64,000 nt of DNA from Saccoglossus kowalevskii (Eukaryota > Hemichordata > Enteropneusta > Harrimaniidae): positions 1-64,000 of the forward strand of contig NW_003146934.1 in the NCBI RefSeq assembly GCF_000003605.2, in the 5' to 3' direction. The first letter of the stretch is position 1; every line of letters starts with the position of its first letter. The notes under the pieces were generated by a model. It saw only the letters and a program-made list of their open reading frames with translations. It was not told the origin of the DNA and made no database searches. Both the position numbers and the translations under genes were made by a program. Below, piece after piece: positions 1 through 12,905 of this stretch.

Positions 1-154
1 AAAAAACAGAAAAAATTTATGCCTGTTTTGTAGATATAGAAAATCATTGACAGCATTTGGCGTAAAGGTTTACATTGGAAACTACAAAAATATGCCGTCA
101 CTGGTAATTTTATAATTTCATTAATAGCATGTACACTAAAATTACATATAAAGT
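1..154. other. AT-rich flank at the left edge of the satellite array
   Basis: This is the only sequence in the window outside the near-identical repeat. It is AT-rich, with A runs at 1-6 and 11-15. It has no open frame of useful length and no tRNA-like or other RNA gene structure that I can see. Short stretches resemble pieces of the 47-bp unit in the right order and at roughly the right spacing (next entry), so at least the part from about 31 onward may be old decayed array. Too little is present to identify the host or a gene. Confidence 0.8.
31..154 (+). repeat. Probable degenerate 47-bp monomers at the array edge
   Basis: Three pieces match the unit in order. Bases 44-53 (tcattgacag) match tcattcacag at 9 of 10. 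Bases 59-66 (ggcgtaaa) match ggagtaaa at 7 of 8. Bases 80-89 (aactacaaaa) match the array variant aactacaaaa exactly, and are followed at 95-102 by ccgtcact, close to ccagtcact. The tcatt/tcact landmarks fall at 44, 98 and then 189 in the first clean unit. That gives spacings of 54 and 91 (about two units). I infer two to three diverged monomers with small indels. Chance similarity in AT-rich DNA is not excluded, and 103-154 matches poorly. Confidence 0.45.
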
Positions 155-3100
155 TAAAACAAGTAGGGGACTAACTACAGAATTCCAGTCATTCACAGGA
201 GTAAAACAAGTAGGGGACTAATTAAAGAATTCCAGTCATTCACAAGAGTAAAACAAGTAGGGGACTAATTAAAGAATTCCAGTCATTCACAGGAGTAAAA
301 CAAGTAGGGGACTAATTAAAGAATTCCAGTCATTCACAGGAGTAAAACAAGTAGGGGACTAATTAAAGAATTCCAGTCATTCACAGGAGTAAAACAAGTA
401 GGGGACTAATTAAAGAATTCCAGTCATTCACAGGAGTAAAACAAGTAGGGGACTAATTAAAGAATTCCAGTCATTCACAGGAGTAAAACAAGTAGGGGAC
501 TAATTAAAGAATTCCAGTCATTCACAGGAGTAAAACAAGTAGGGGACTAACTACAGAATTCCAGTCATTCACAGGAGTAAAACAAGTAGGGGATTAATTA
601 AAGAATTCCAGTCATTCACAGGAGTAAAACGAGTAGGGGACTAATTAAAGAATTCCAGTCATTCACAGGAGTAAAACAAGTAGGGGACTAATTAAAGAAT
701 TCCAGTCATTCACAGGAGTAAAACAAGTAGGGGACTAATTAAAGAATTCCAGTCATTCACAGGAGTAAAACAAGTAGGGGACTAATTAAAGAATTCCAGT
801 CATTCACAGGAGTAAAACAAGTAGGGGACTAATTAAAGAATTCCAGTCATTCACAGAAGTAAAACAAGTAGGGGACTAATTAAAGAATTCCAGTCATTCA
901 CAGGAGTAAAACAAGTAGGGGACTAATTAAAGAATTCCAGTCATTCACAGGAGTAAAACAAGTAGGGGACTAATTAAAGAATTCCAGTCATTCACAGGAG
1001 TAAAACGAGTAGGGGACTAATTAAATAATTCCAGTCATTCACAGAAGTAAAACAAGTAGGGGACTAATTAAAGAATTCCAGTCATTCACAGGAGTAAAAC
1101 AAGTAGGGGACTAATTAAAGAATTCCAGTCATTCACAGGAGTAAAACAAGTAGGGGACTAATTAAAGAATTCCAGTCATTCACAGGAGTAAAACAAGTAG
1201 GGGACTAATTAAAGAATTCCAGTCATTCACAGGAGTAAAACGAGTAGGGGACTAATTAAATAATTCCAGTCATTCACAGGAGTAAAACAAGTAGGGGACT
1301 AATTAAAGAATTCCAGTCATTCACAGGAGTAAAACAAGTAGGGGACTAATTAAAGAATTCCAGTCATTCACAGGAGTAAAACAAGTAGGGGACTAATTAA
1401 AGAATTCCAGTCATTCACAGGAGTAAAACAAGTAGGGGACTAATTAAAGAATTCCAGTCATTCACAGGAGTAAAACAAGTAGGGGACTAATTAAAGAATT
1501 CCAGTCATTCACAGGAGTAAAACAAGTAGGGGACTAATTAAAGAATTCCAGTCATTCACAGGAGTAAAACAAGTAGGGGACTAATTAAAGAATTCCAGTC
1601 ATTCACAGGAGTAAAACAAGTAGGGGACTAATTAAAAAATTCCAGTCATTCACAGGAGTAAAACAAGTAGGGGACTAACTACAGAATTCCAGTCATTCAC
1701 AGGAGTAAAACAAGTAGGGGACTAATTAAAGAATTCCAGTCATTCACAGGAGTAAAACAAGTAGGGGACTAATTAAAGAATTCCAGTCATTCACAGGAGT
1801 AAAACAAGTAGGGGACTAATTAAAGAATTCCAGTCATTCACAGGAGTAAAACAAGTAGGGGACTAATTAAAGAATTCCAGTCATTCACAGAAGTAAAACA
1901 AGTAGGGGACTAATTAAAGAATTCCAGTCATTCACAGGAGTAAAACAAGTAGGGGACTAACTAAAGAATTCCAGTCATTCACAGGAGTAAAACAAGTAGG
2001 GGACTAATTAAAGAATTCCAGTCATTCACAGGAGTAAAACAAGTAGGGGACTAATTAAAGAATTCCAGTCATTCACAGGAGTAAAACAAGTAGGGGACTA
2101 ATTAAAGAATTCCAGTCATTCACAGGAGTAAAACAAGTAGGGGACTAATTAAAGAATTCCAGTTATTCACAGGAGTAAAACAAGTAGGGGACTAATTAAA
2201 GAATTCCAGTCATTCACAGGAGTAAAACAAGTAGGGGACTAATTAAAGAATTCCAGTCATTCACAGGAGTAAAACAAGTAGGGGACTAATTAAAGAATTT
2301 CAGTCATTCACAGGAGTAAAACAAGTAGGGGACTAATTAAAGAATTCCAGTCATTCACAGGAGTAAAACAAGTAGGGGACTAATTAAAGAATTCTAGTCA
2401 TTCACAGGAGTAAATCAAGTAGGGGACTAATTAAAGAATTCCAGTCATTCACAGGAGTAAAACAAGTAGGGGACTAATTAAAGAATTCCAGTCATTCACA
2501 GGAGTAAAACAAGTAGGGGACTAATTAAAGAATTCCAGTCATTCACAGAAGTAAAACAAGTAGGGGACTAATTAAAGAATTCCAGTCACTCACAGGAGTA
2601 AAACAAGTAGGGGACTAACTACAGAATTCCAGTCATTCACAGGAGTAAAACAAGTAGGGGACTAATTAAAGAATTCCAGTCATTCACAGAAGTAAAACAA
2701 GTAGGGGACTAATTAAAGAATTCCAGTCATTCACAGGAGTAAAACAAGTAGGGGACTAATTAAAGAATTCCAGTCATTCACAGGAGTAAAACAAGTAGGG
2801 GACTAATTAAAGAATTCCAGTCATTCACAGGAGTAAAACAAGTAGGGGACTAATTAAAGAATTCCAGTCATTCACAGGAGTAAAACAAGTAGGGGACTAA
2901 TTAAAGAATTCCAGTCATTCACAGGAGTAAAACAAGTAGGGGACTAATTAAAGAATTCCAGTCATTCACAGGAGTAAAACAAGTAGGGGACTAATTAAAG
3001 AATTCCAGTCATTCACAGGAGTAAAACAAGTAGGGGACTAATTAAAGAATTCCAGTCATTCACAGGAGTAAAACAAGTAGGGGACTAATTAAAGAATTCC

Positions 3101-3442
3101 AGTCATTCACAGGAGTAAAACAAGTAGGGGACTAATTAAAGAATTCCAGTCATTCACAGGAGTAAAACAAGTAGGGGACTAATTAAAGAATTCCAGTCAT
3201 TCACAGGAGTAAAACAAGTAGGGGACTAATTAAAGAATTCCAGTCATTCACAGGAGTAAAACAAGTAGGGGACTAATTAAAGAATTCCAGTCATTCACAG
3301 GAGTAAAACAAGTAGGGGACTAATTAAAGAATTCCAGTCATTCACAGGAGTAAAACAAGTAGGGGACTAATTAAAGAATTCCAGTCATTCACAGGAGTAA
3401 AACAAGTAGGGGACTAATTAAAGAATTCCAGTCATTCACAGG
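155..3442 (+). repeat. A-rich block 1 (next to the flank)
   Basis: About 70 units, nearly all type A (ctaattaaag with cattcac). A few are C-C-T hybrids (ctaactacag with cattcac), including the very first unit and those near 547, 1674 and 2616. Type B's cactcac is almost absent (one at 2587). Marker variants are aaaacgagt at about 629, 1006 and 1241; ggattaatta at 591; gttattc at 2162; gaatttcag near 2295; and aaatcaag near 2413. Most of these recur in A-rich block 3. The block is homogeneous right up to the array edge, whereas array edges are usually the most diverged part. Confidence 0.9.
1006..1475 (+). repeat. Local tandem duplication, 5 units (235 bp)
   Basis: The rare pair aaaacgagt plus ttaaataattcc occurs at 1006 and again at 1241, exactly 5 x 47 bp apart, in an otherwise uniform A-rich stretch. 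The first copy is followed by cagaagt and the second by caggagt, so one substitution came after or during the copying. The outer limits are uncertain because neighbouring units are identical. Confidence 0.7.
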
Positions 3443-6400
3443 AGTAAAACAAGTAGGGGACTAACTACAGAATTCCAGTCATTCACAGGAGTAAAACAAG
3501 TAGGAGACTAACTGGAAAATTCCAGTCACTCACAGGAGTAAAACAAGTAGGGGACTAATTAAAGAATTCCAGTCATTCACAGGAGTAAAATAAGTAGAGG
3601 ACTAACTACAGAATTCCAGTCATTCACAGGAGTAAAACAAGTAGGGGACTAACTACAGAATTCCAGTCATTCACAGGAGTAAAACAAGTAGGGGACTAAT
3701 TAAAGAATTCCAGTCATTCACAGGAGTAAAACAAGTAGGGGACTAACTACAGAATTCCAGTCACTCACAGGAGTAAAACAAGTAGGGGACTAACTACAGA
3801 ATTCCAGTCATTCACAGGAGTAAAACAAGTAGGGGACTAACTACAGAATTCCAGTCATTCACAGGAGTAAAACAAGTAGGGGACTAACTACAGAATTCCA
3901 GTCACTCACAGGAGTAAAACAAGTAGGGGACTAACTACAGAATTCCAGTCACTCACAGAAGTAAAACAAGTAGGTGACTAACTACAGAATTCCAGTCATT
4001 CACAGGAGTAAAACAAGTAGGGGACTAACTACAGAATTCCAGTCACTCACAGGAGTAAAACAAGTAGGAGACTAACTGGAAAAGTCCAGTCACTCACAGG
4101 AGTAAAACAAGTAGGGGACTAATTAAAGGATTCCAGTCATTCACAGGATTAAATCAAGTAGGGGACTAACTACTGAATTCCAGTCACTCACAGGAGTAAA
4201 ACAAGTAGGGGACTATCTACAGAATTCCAGTCACTCACAGGAGTAAAACAAGTAGGGGACTAACTACAGAATTCCAGTCATTCACAGGAGTAAAACAAGT
4301 AGGGGACTAACTACAAAATTCCAGTCATTCACAGGAGTAAAACAAGTAGGGGACTAACTACAGAATTCCAGTCACTCACAGGAGTAAAACAAGTAGGGGA
4401 CTAACTACAGAATTCCAGTCATTCACAGGAGTAAAACAAGTAGGGGACTAACTACAGAATTCCAGTCACTCACAGGAGTAAAACAAGTAGGGGACTAACT
4501 ACAGAATTCCAGTCATTCACAGGAGTAAAACAAGTAGGGGACTAACTTCAAAATTCCAGTCATTCACAGGAGTAAAACAAGTAGGGGACTAACTACAGAA
4601 TTCCAGTCACTCACAGGAGTAAAACAAGTAGGGGACTAACTACAGAATTCCAGTCATTCACAGGAGTAAAACAAGTAGGGAACTAACTACAGAATTCCAG
4701 TCACTCACAGGAGTAAAACAAGTAGGGGACTAATTAAAGAATTCCAGTCACTCACAGGAGTAAAACAAGTAGGGGACTAACAACAGAATTCCAGTCATTC
4801 ACAGGAGTAAAACAAGTAGGGGACTAATTAAAGAATTCCAGTCATTCACAGGAGTAAAACAAGTAGGGGACTAACTACAGAATTCCAGTCATTCACAGGA
4901 GTAAAACAAGTAGGGGACTAACTACAGAATTCCAGTCATTCACAGGAGTAAAACAAGTAGGGGACTAACTACAGAATTCCAGTCATTCACAGGAGTAAAA
5001 CAAGTAGGGGACTAATTAAAGAATTCCAGTCATTCACAGGAGTAAAACAAGTAGGGGACTAACTACAGAATTTCAGTCACTCACAGGAGTAAAACAAGTA
5101 GGGGACTAACTACAGAATTCCAGTCATTCACAGGAGTAAAACAAGTAGGGGACTAACTACAGAATTCCAGTCACTCACAGGAGTAAAACAAGTAGGGGAC
5201 TAACTACAGAATTCCAGTCACTCACAGGAGTAAAACAAGTAGGGGACTAACTACAGAATTCCAGTCACTCACAGGAGTAAAACAAGTAGGGGACTAACTT
5301 CAGAATTCCAGTCATTCACAGGAGTAAAACAAGTAGGGGACTAACTACAAAATTCCAGTCATTCACAGGAGTAAAACAAGTAGGGGACTAACTACAGAAT
5401 TCCAGTCATTCACAGGAGTAAAACAAGTAGGGGACTAACTACAGAATTCCAGTCATTCACAGGAGTGAAACAAGTAGGGGACTAACTACAGAATTCCAGT
5501 CATTCACAGGAGTAAAACAAGTAGGGGACTAAATACAGAATTCCAGTCATTCACAAGAGTAAAACAAGTAGGGGACTAACTACAGAATTCCAGTCACTCA
5601 CAGGAGTAAAACAAGTAGGGGACTAACTACAGAATTCCAGTCACTCACAGGAGTAAAACAAGTAGGGGACTAACTACAGAATTCCAGTCATTCACAGGAG
5701 TAAAACAAGTAGGGGACTAACTACAAAATTCCAGTCATTCACAGGAGTAAAACAAGTAGGGCACTAACTACAGAATTCCAGTCACTCACAGGAGTAAAAC
5801 AAGTAGGGGACTAACTACAGAATTCCAGTCACTCACAGGAGTAAAACAAGTAGGGGACTAACTACAGAATTCCAGTCACTCACAGGAGTAAAACAAGTAG
5901 GGGACTAACTACAGAATTCCAGTCATTCACAGGAGTAAAACAAGTAAGGGACTAATTAAAGAATTCCAGTCATTCACAGGAGTAAAACAAGTAGGGGACT
6001 AACAACAGAATTCCAGTCACTCACAGGAGTAAAACAAGTAGGGGACTAACTACAGAATTCCAGTCATTCACAGGAGTAAAACAAGTAGGGGACTAACTAC
6101 AGAATTCCAGTCATTCACAGGAGTAAAACAAGTAGGGGACTAACTACAGAATTCCAGTCATTCACAGGGGTAAAACAAGTAGGGGACTAATTAAAGAATT
6201 CCAGTCACTCACAGGAGTAAAACAAGTAGGGGACTAACTACAGAATTCCAGTCATTCACAGGGGTAAAACAAGTAGGGGACTAACTACAGAATTCCAGTC
6301 ATTCACAGGAGTAAAACAAGTAGGGGACTAACTACAGAATTCCAGTCACTCACAGGAGTAAAACAAGTAGGGGACTAATTAAAGAATTCCAGTCATTCAC

Positions 6401-9063
6401 AGGAGTAAAACAAGTAGGGGACTAACTACAGAATTCCAGTCATTCACAGGAGTGAAACAAGTAGGGTACTAACTACAGAATTCCAGTCACTCACAGGAGT
6501 AAAACAAGTAGGGGACTAACTACAGAATTCCAGTCATTCACAGGAGTAAAACAAGTAGGGGACTAACTACAGAATTCCAGTCATTCACAGGAGTAAAACA
6601 AGTAGGGGACTAATTAAAGAATTCCAGTCATTCACAGGAGTAAAACAAGTAGGGGACTAACTACAGAATTCCAGTCACTCACAGGAGTAAAACAAGTAGG
6701 GGACTAACTACAGAATTCCAGTCATTCACAGGAGTAAAACAAGTAGGGGACTAACTACAGAATTCCAGTCATTCACAGGAGTAAAACAAGTAGGGGACTA
6801 ACTACAGAATTCCAGTCACTCACAGGAGTAAAACAAGTAGGGGACTAACTACAGAATTCCAGTCACTCACAGGAGTAAAACAAGTAGGGGACTAACTACA
6901 GAATTCCAGTCATTCACAGGAGTGAAACAAGTAGGGGACTAACTACAAAATTCCAGTCATTCACAGAAGTAAAACAAGTAGGGGACTAACTACAGAATTC
7001 CAGTCATTCACAGGAGTAAAACAAGTAGGGGACTAACTACAGAATTCCAGTCATTCACAGGAGTAAAACAAGTAGGGGACTAACTACAGAATTCCAGTCA
7101 TTCACAGGAGTAAAACAAGTAGGGGACTAACTACAGAATTCCAGTCATTCACAAGAGTAAAACAAGTAGGGGACTAACTACAGAATTCCAGTCACTCACA
7201 GGAGTAAAACAAGTAGGGGACTAACTACAGAATTCCAGTCACTCACAGGAGTAAAACAAGTAGGGGACTAACTACAGAATTCCAGTCATTCACAGGAGTA
7301 AAACAAGTAAGGGACTAATTAAAGAATTCCAGTCATTCACAGGAGTAAAACAAGTAGGGGACTAACAACAGAATTCCAGTCACTCACAGGAGTAAAACAA
7401 GTAGGGGACTAACTACAGAATTCCAGTCATTCACAGGAGTAAAACAAGTAGGGGACTAACTACAGAATTCCAGTCATTCACAGGAGTAAAACAAGTAGGG
7501 GACTAACTACAGAATTCCAGTCATTCACAGGGGTAAAACAAGTAGGGGACTAATTAAAGAATTCCAGTCACTCACAGGAGTAAAACAAGTAGGGGACTAA
7601 CTACAGAATTCCAGTCACTCACAGGAGTAAAACAAGTAGGGGACTAACTATAGAATTCCAGTCACTCACAGGAGTAAAACAAGTAGGGGACTAAGTAAAG
7701 AATTCCAGTCACTCACAGGAGTAAAACAAGTAGGGGACTAACTACAGAATTCCAGTCATTCACAGGAGTAAAACCAGTAGGGTACTAACTACAGAATTCC
7801 AGTCACTCACAGGAGTAAAACAAGTAGGGGACTAATTAAAGAATTCCAGTCATTCACAGGAGTAAAACAAGTAGGGGACTAATTAAAGAATTCCAGTCAC
7901 TCACAGGAGTAAAACAAGTAGGGGACTAACTACAGAATTCCAGTCACTCACAGGAGTAAAACAAGTAGGGGACTAACTATAGAATTCCAGTCACTCACAG
8001 GAGTAAAACAAGTAGGGGACTAATTAAAGAATTCCAGTCACTCACAGGAGTAAAACAAGTAGGGGACTAACTACAGAATTCCAGTCATTCACAGGAGTAA
8101 AACAAGTAGGGTACTAACTACAGAATTCCAGTCACTCACAGGAGTAAAACAAGTAGGGGACTAATTAAAGAATTCCAGTCATTCACAGGAGTAAAACAAG
8201 TAGGGGACTAACTACAGAATTCCAGTCATTCACAGGAGTAAAACAAGTAGGGGACTAACTACAGAATTCCAGTCATTCACAGGAGTAAAACAAGTAGGGG
8301 ACTAATTAAAGAATTCCAGTCATTCACAGGAGTAAAACAAGTAGGGGACTAATTAAAGAATTCCAGTCATTCACAGGAGTAAAACAAGTAGGGGACTAAT
8401 TAAAGAATTCCAGTCATTCACAGGAGTAAAACAAGTAGGGGACTAATTAAAGAATTCCAGTCATTCACAGGAGTAAAACAAGTAGGGGACTAATTAAAGA
8501 ATTCCAGTCATTCACAGGAGTAAAACAAGTAGGGGACTAACTACAGAATTCCAGTCATTCACAGGAGTAAAACAAGTAGGGGACTAACTACAGAATTCCA
8601 GTCATTCACAGGAGTAAAACAAGTAGGGGACTAATTAAAGAATTCCAGTCATTCACAGGAGTAAAACAAGTAGGGGACTAACTACAGAATTCCAGTCACT
8701 CACAGGAGTAAAACAAGTAGGGGACTAACTACAGAATTCCAGTCATTCACAGGAGTAAAACAAGTAGGGGACTAACTACAGAATTCCAGTCACTCACAGG
8801 AGTAAAACAAGTAGGGGACTAACTACAGAATTCCAGTCACTCACAGGAGTAAAACAAGTAGGGGACTAACTACAGAATTCCAGTCACTCACAGGAGTAAA
8901 ACAAGTAGGGGACTAACTACAGAATTCCAGTCATTCACAGGAGTAAAACAAGTAGGGGACTAACTACAAAATTCCAGTCATTCACAGGAGTAAAACAAGT
9001 AGGGGACTAACTACAGAATTCCAGTCACTCACAGGAGCAAAACAAGTAGGGGACTAACTACAG

Positions 9064-9990
9064 AATTCCAGTCATTCACAGGAGTAAAACAAGTAGGGGA
9101 CTAACTACAGAATTCCAGTCATTCACAGGAGTATAACAAGTAGGGGACTAACTACAGAATTCCAGTCATTCACAGGAGTAAAACAAGTAGGGGACTAACT
9201 ACAGAATTCCAGTCACTCACAGGAGTAAAACAAGTAGGGGACTAACTACAGAATTCCAGTCACTCACAGGAGTAAAACAAGTAGGAGACTAACTACAGAA
9301 TTCCAGTCATTCACAGGAGTAAAAGAAGTAGGGGACTAAAGAATTCCAGTCATTCACAGGAGTAAAACAAGTAGGGGACTAACAACAGAATTCCAGTCAC
9401 TCACAGGAGTAAAACAAGTAGGGGACTAACTACAGAATTCCAGTCATTCACAGGAGTAAAACAAGTAGGGGACTAACTATAGAATTCCAGTCATTCACAG
9501 GAGTAAAACAAGTAGGGGACTAACTACAGAATTCCAGTCATTCACAGGGGTAAAACAAGTAGGGGACTAATTAAAGAATTCCAGTCAATCACAGGAGTAA
9601 AACAAGTAGGGGACTAACTACAGAATTCCAGTCATTTACAGGAGTAAAACAAGTAGGGGACTAACTACAGAATTCCAGTCATTCACAGGAGTAAAACAAG
9701 TAGGGGACTAATTAAAGAATTCCAGTCACTCACAGGAGTAAAACAAGTAGGGGACTAACTACAGAATTCCAGTCATTCACAGGAGTAAAACAAGTAGGGG
9801 ACTAATTAAAGAATTCCTGTCATTCACAGGAGTAAAACAAGTAGGGGACTAACTACAGAATTCCAGTCACTCACAGGAGTAAAACAAGTAGGGGACTAAC
9901 TACAGAATTCCAGTCATTCACAGGAGTAAAACAAGTAGGGGACTAACTACAGAATTCCAGTCACTCACAGGAGTAAAACAAGTAGGGGAC
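9064..9990 (+). repeat. Duplicated segment D2, diverged copy with a 4-bp deletion
   Basis: Same order of variants (gtaaaagaag at 9321, aacaacag, tcaatcac, catttacag, cctgtcattc at 9816) as 15.3-16.2 kb, but it lacks gggtactaac and aggattaaaac. The unit near 9340 reads ggggactaaagaattcc, four bases short. The offset to the 15.5 kb copy is 6,241 bp before and 6,245 bp after this deletion, confirming one small event. Confidence 0.8.
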
Positions 9991-10249
9991 TAACTACAGA
10001 ATTCCAGTCACTCACAGGAGTAAAACAAGTAGGGGACTAACTACAGAATTCCAGTCACTCACAGGAGTAAAACAAGTAGGGGACTAACTACAGAATTCCA
10101 GTCACTCACAGGAGTAAAACAAGTAGGGGACTAACTACAGAATTCCAGTCATTCACAGGAGTAAAACAAGTAGGGGACTAACTACAGAATTCCAGTCATT
10201 CACAGGAGTAAAACAAGTAGGGGACTAACTACAGAATTCCAGTCATTCA

Positions 10250-10385
10250 CAGAGTAAAACTAGTAGGGGACTACTACAGAATTCAGTCATTCACAGAGTA
10301 AAACAAGTAGGGGACTACTACAGAATTCCAGTCACTCACAGGAGTAAACAAGTAGGGGACTAACTACAGAATTCCAGTCATTACA
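10250..10385 (+). other. Cluster of single-base deletions in the array
   Basis: Within three units, several one-base losses occur: cagagtaaaac, ctactacag (twice), aattcagtc, gtaaacaag and cattacagg. Most shorten a run or a dinucleotide. Neighbouring units are indel-free for kilobases, so a consensus-quality drop is more likely than mutation. Confidence 0.8.
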
Positions 10386-10389
10386 GGAG

Positions 10390-11105
10390 TAAAACAAGTA
10401 GGGGACTAACTACAGAATTCCAGTCATTCACAGGAGTAAAACAAGTAGGGGACTAATTAAAGAATTCCAGTCATTCACAGGAGTAAAACAAGTAGGGGAC
10501 TAACTACAGAATTCCAGTCACTCACAGGAGTAAAACAAGTAGGGGACTAACTACAGAATTCCAGTCATTCACAGGAGTAAAACAAGTAGGGGGACTAACT
10601 ACAGAATTCCAGTCACTCACAGGAGTAAAACAAGTAGGGGACTAACTACAAAATTCCAGTCACTCACAGGAGTAAAACAAGTAGGGGACTAACTACAGAA
10701 TTGCAGTCATTCACAGGAGTAAAACTAGTAGGGGACTAACTACAAAATTCCAGTCACTCACAGGAGTAAAACAAGTAGGGGACTAACTACAGAATTCCAG
10801 TCACTCACAGGAGTAAAACAAGTAGGGGACTAACTACAGAATTCCAGTCATTCACAGGAGTAAAACAAGTAGGGGACTAACTACAGAATTCCAGTCATTC
10901 ACAGGAGTAAAACAAGTAGGGGACTAACTACAGAATTCCAGTCATTCACAGGAGTAAAACAAGTAGGGGACTAATTAAAGAATTCCAGTCATTCACAGGA
11001 GTAAAACAAGTAGGGGACTAACAACAGAATTCCAGTCACTCACAGGAGTAAAACAAGTAGGGGACTAACTACAGAATTCCAGTCATTCACAGGAGTAAAA
11101 CAAGT
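10390..11105 (+). repeat. Duplicated segment D4 (partner at 45.70 kb)
   Basis: A GGGGG tract unit (gtagggggact), ttgcagtcatt (10701), aaaactagt and two aactacaaaattcc units recur at 45,700-46,413 with an offset of 35,308 bp. The match begins just right of the indel-dense patch at 10.25-10.39 kb. Confidence 0.87.
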
Positions 11106-12760
11106 AGGAGACTAACTACAGAATTCCAGTCACTCACAGGAGTAAAACAAGTAGGGGACTAACTACAGAATTCCAGTCATTCACAGGAGTAAAACAAGTA
11201 GGGGACTAACTACAGAATTCCAGTCATTCACAGGAGTAAAACAAGTAGGGGACTAACTACAGAATTCCAGTCATTCACAGGGGTAAAACAAGTAGGGGAC
11301 TAATTAAAGAATTCCAGTCACTCACAGGAGTAAAACAAGTAGGGGACTAACTACAGAATTCCGGTCATTCACAGGAGTGAAACAAGTAGGGGACTAACTA
11401 CAGAATTCCAGTCATTCACAGGAGTAAAACAAGTAGGGGACTAATTAAAGAATTCCAGTCACTCACAGGAGTAAAACAAGTAGGGGACTAACTACAGAAT
11501 TCCAGTCATTCACAGGAGTAAAACAAGTAGGGGACTAACTACAGAATTCCAGTCATTCACAGGAGTAAAACAAGTAGGAGACTAACTACAGAATTCCAGT
11601 CATTCACAGGGGTAAAACAAGTAGGGGACTAATTAAAGAATTCCAGTCACTCACAGGAGTAAAACAAGTAGGGGACTAACTACAGAATTCCAGTCATTCA
11701 CAGGAGTAAAACAAGTAGGGGACTAACTACAGAATCCCAGTCATTCACAGGAGTAAAACAAGTAGGGGACTAATTAAAGAATTCCAGTCACTCACAGGAG
11801 TAAAACAAGTAGGGGACTAACTACAGAATTCCAGTCATTCACAGGAGTAAAACAAGTAGGGTACTAACTACAGAATTCCAGTCACTCACAGGAGTAAAAC
11901 AAGTAGGGGACTAATTAAAGAATTCCAGTCACTCACAGGAGTATAACAAGTAGGGGACTAACTGCAGAATTCCAGTCCTTCACAGGAGTAAAACAAGTAG
12001 GGGACTAACTACAGAATTCCAGTCATTCACAAGAGTAAAACAAGTAGGGGACTAATTAAAGAATTCCAGTCACTCACAGGAGTAAAACAAGTAGGGGACT
12101 AACTACAGAATTCCAGTCATTTACAGGAGTAAAACAAGTAGGGGACTAACTACAGAATTCCAGTCATTCACAGGAGTAAAACAAGTAGGGGACTAATTAA
12201 AGAATTCCAGTCATTCACAGGAGTAAAACAAGTAGGGGACTAACTACAGAATTCCAGTCACTCACAGGAGTAAAACAAGTAGGGGACTATCTACAGAATT
12301 CCAGTCACTCACAGGAGTAAAACAAGTAGGGGACTAACTACAGAATTCCAGTCATTCACAGGAGTAAAACAAGTAGGAGACTAACTACAAAATTCCAGTC
12401 ATTCACAGGAGTAAAACAAGTAGGGGACTAACTACAGAATTCCAGTCACTCACTGGAGTAAAACAAGTAGGGGACTAACTACAGAATTCCAGTCATTCAC
12501 GGGAGTAAAACAAGTAGGGGACTAACTACAGAATTCCAGTCACTCACAGGAGTAAAACAAGTAGGGGACTAACTACAGAATTCCAGTCATTCACAGGAGT
12601 AAAACAAGTAGGGGACTAACTACAGAATTCCAGTCACTCACAGGAGTAAAACAAGTAGGGGACTAATTAAAGAATTCCAGTCATTCACAGGAGTAAAACA
12701 AGTAGGGGACTAACTACAGAATTCCAGTCATTCACAGGAGTAAAACAAGTAGGGGACTAA

Positions 12761-12905
12761 TTAAAGAATTCCAATCATTCACAGGAGTAAAACAAGTAGG
12801 GGAGTAACTACAGAATTCCAGTCATTCACAGGGGTAAAACAAGTAGGACTCTAATTAAAGAATTCCAGTCATTCACATGAGTAAAACAAGTAGGGGACTA
12901 ATTAA
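12761..12905 (+). repeat. Three-unit marker module, cattc lineage
   Basis: Consecutive units carry ccaatcatt, then ggggagtaac, then cacaggggt, then taggactctaatt (aggactct at 12845), then cacatgagt. The core of the module (ggggagtaac, cattcacagggg, ctctaatt) recurs near 43.97, 47.78, 57.82 and 63.84 kb. The 57.8 and 63.8 kb copies keep all five variants in the same order. The 43.97 kb copy has ggggttaaac and the 47.78 kb copy has gggctct, so both are sub-variants. Confidence 0.85.

Noticed and set aside
20-70. Promoter-like elements in the flank (attgacag, tatag)
   Set aside because: Isolated short matches in AT-rich DNA with no gene downstream. The tcattgacag stretch is better explained as a decayed unit piece.
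59-90. CENP-B box-like sequence in the flank (cattggaaac)
   Set aside because: Only the TTGGAA part matches. The required TTCG and CGGG parts are missing, and the array unit has no such motif.
594-601. A PacI-type TTAATTAA site as a special element (also near 53189)
   Set aside because: It arises from one base change (ggattaatta) in an A-type unit. Useful as a marker of shared ancestry but no evidence of function.
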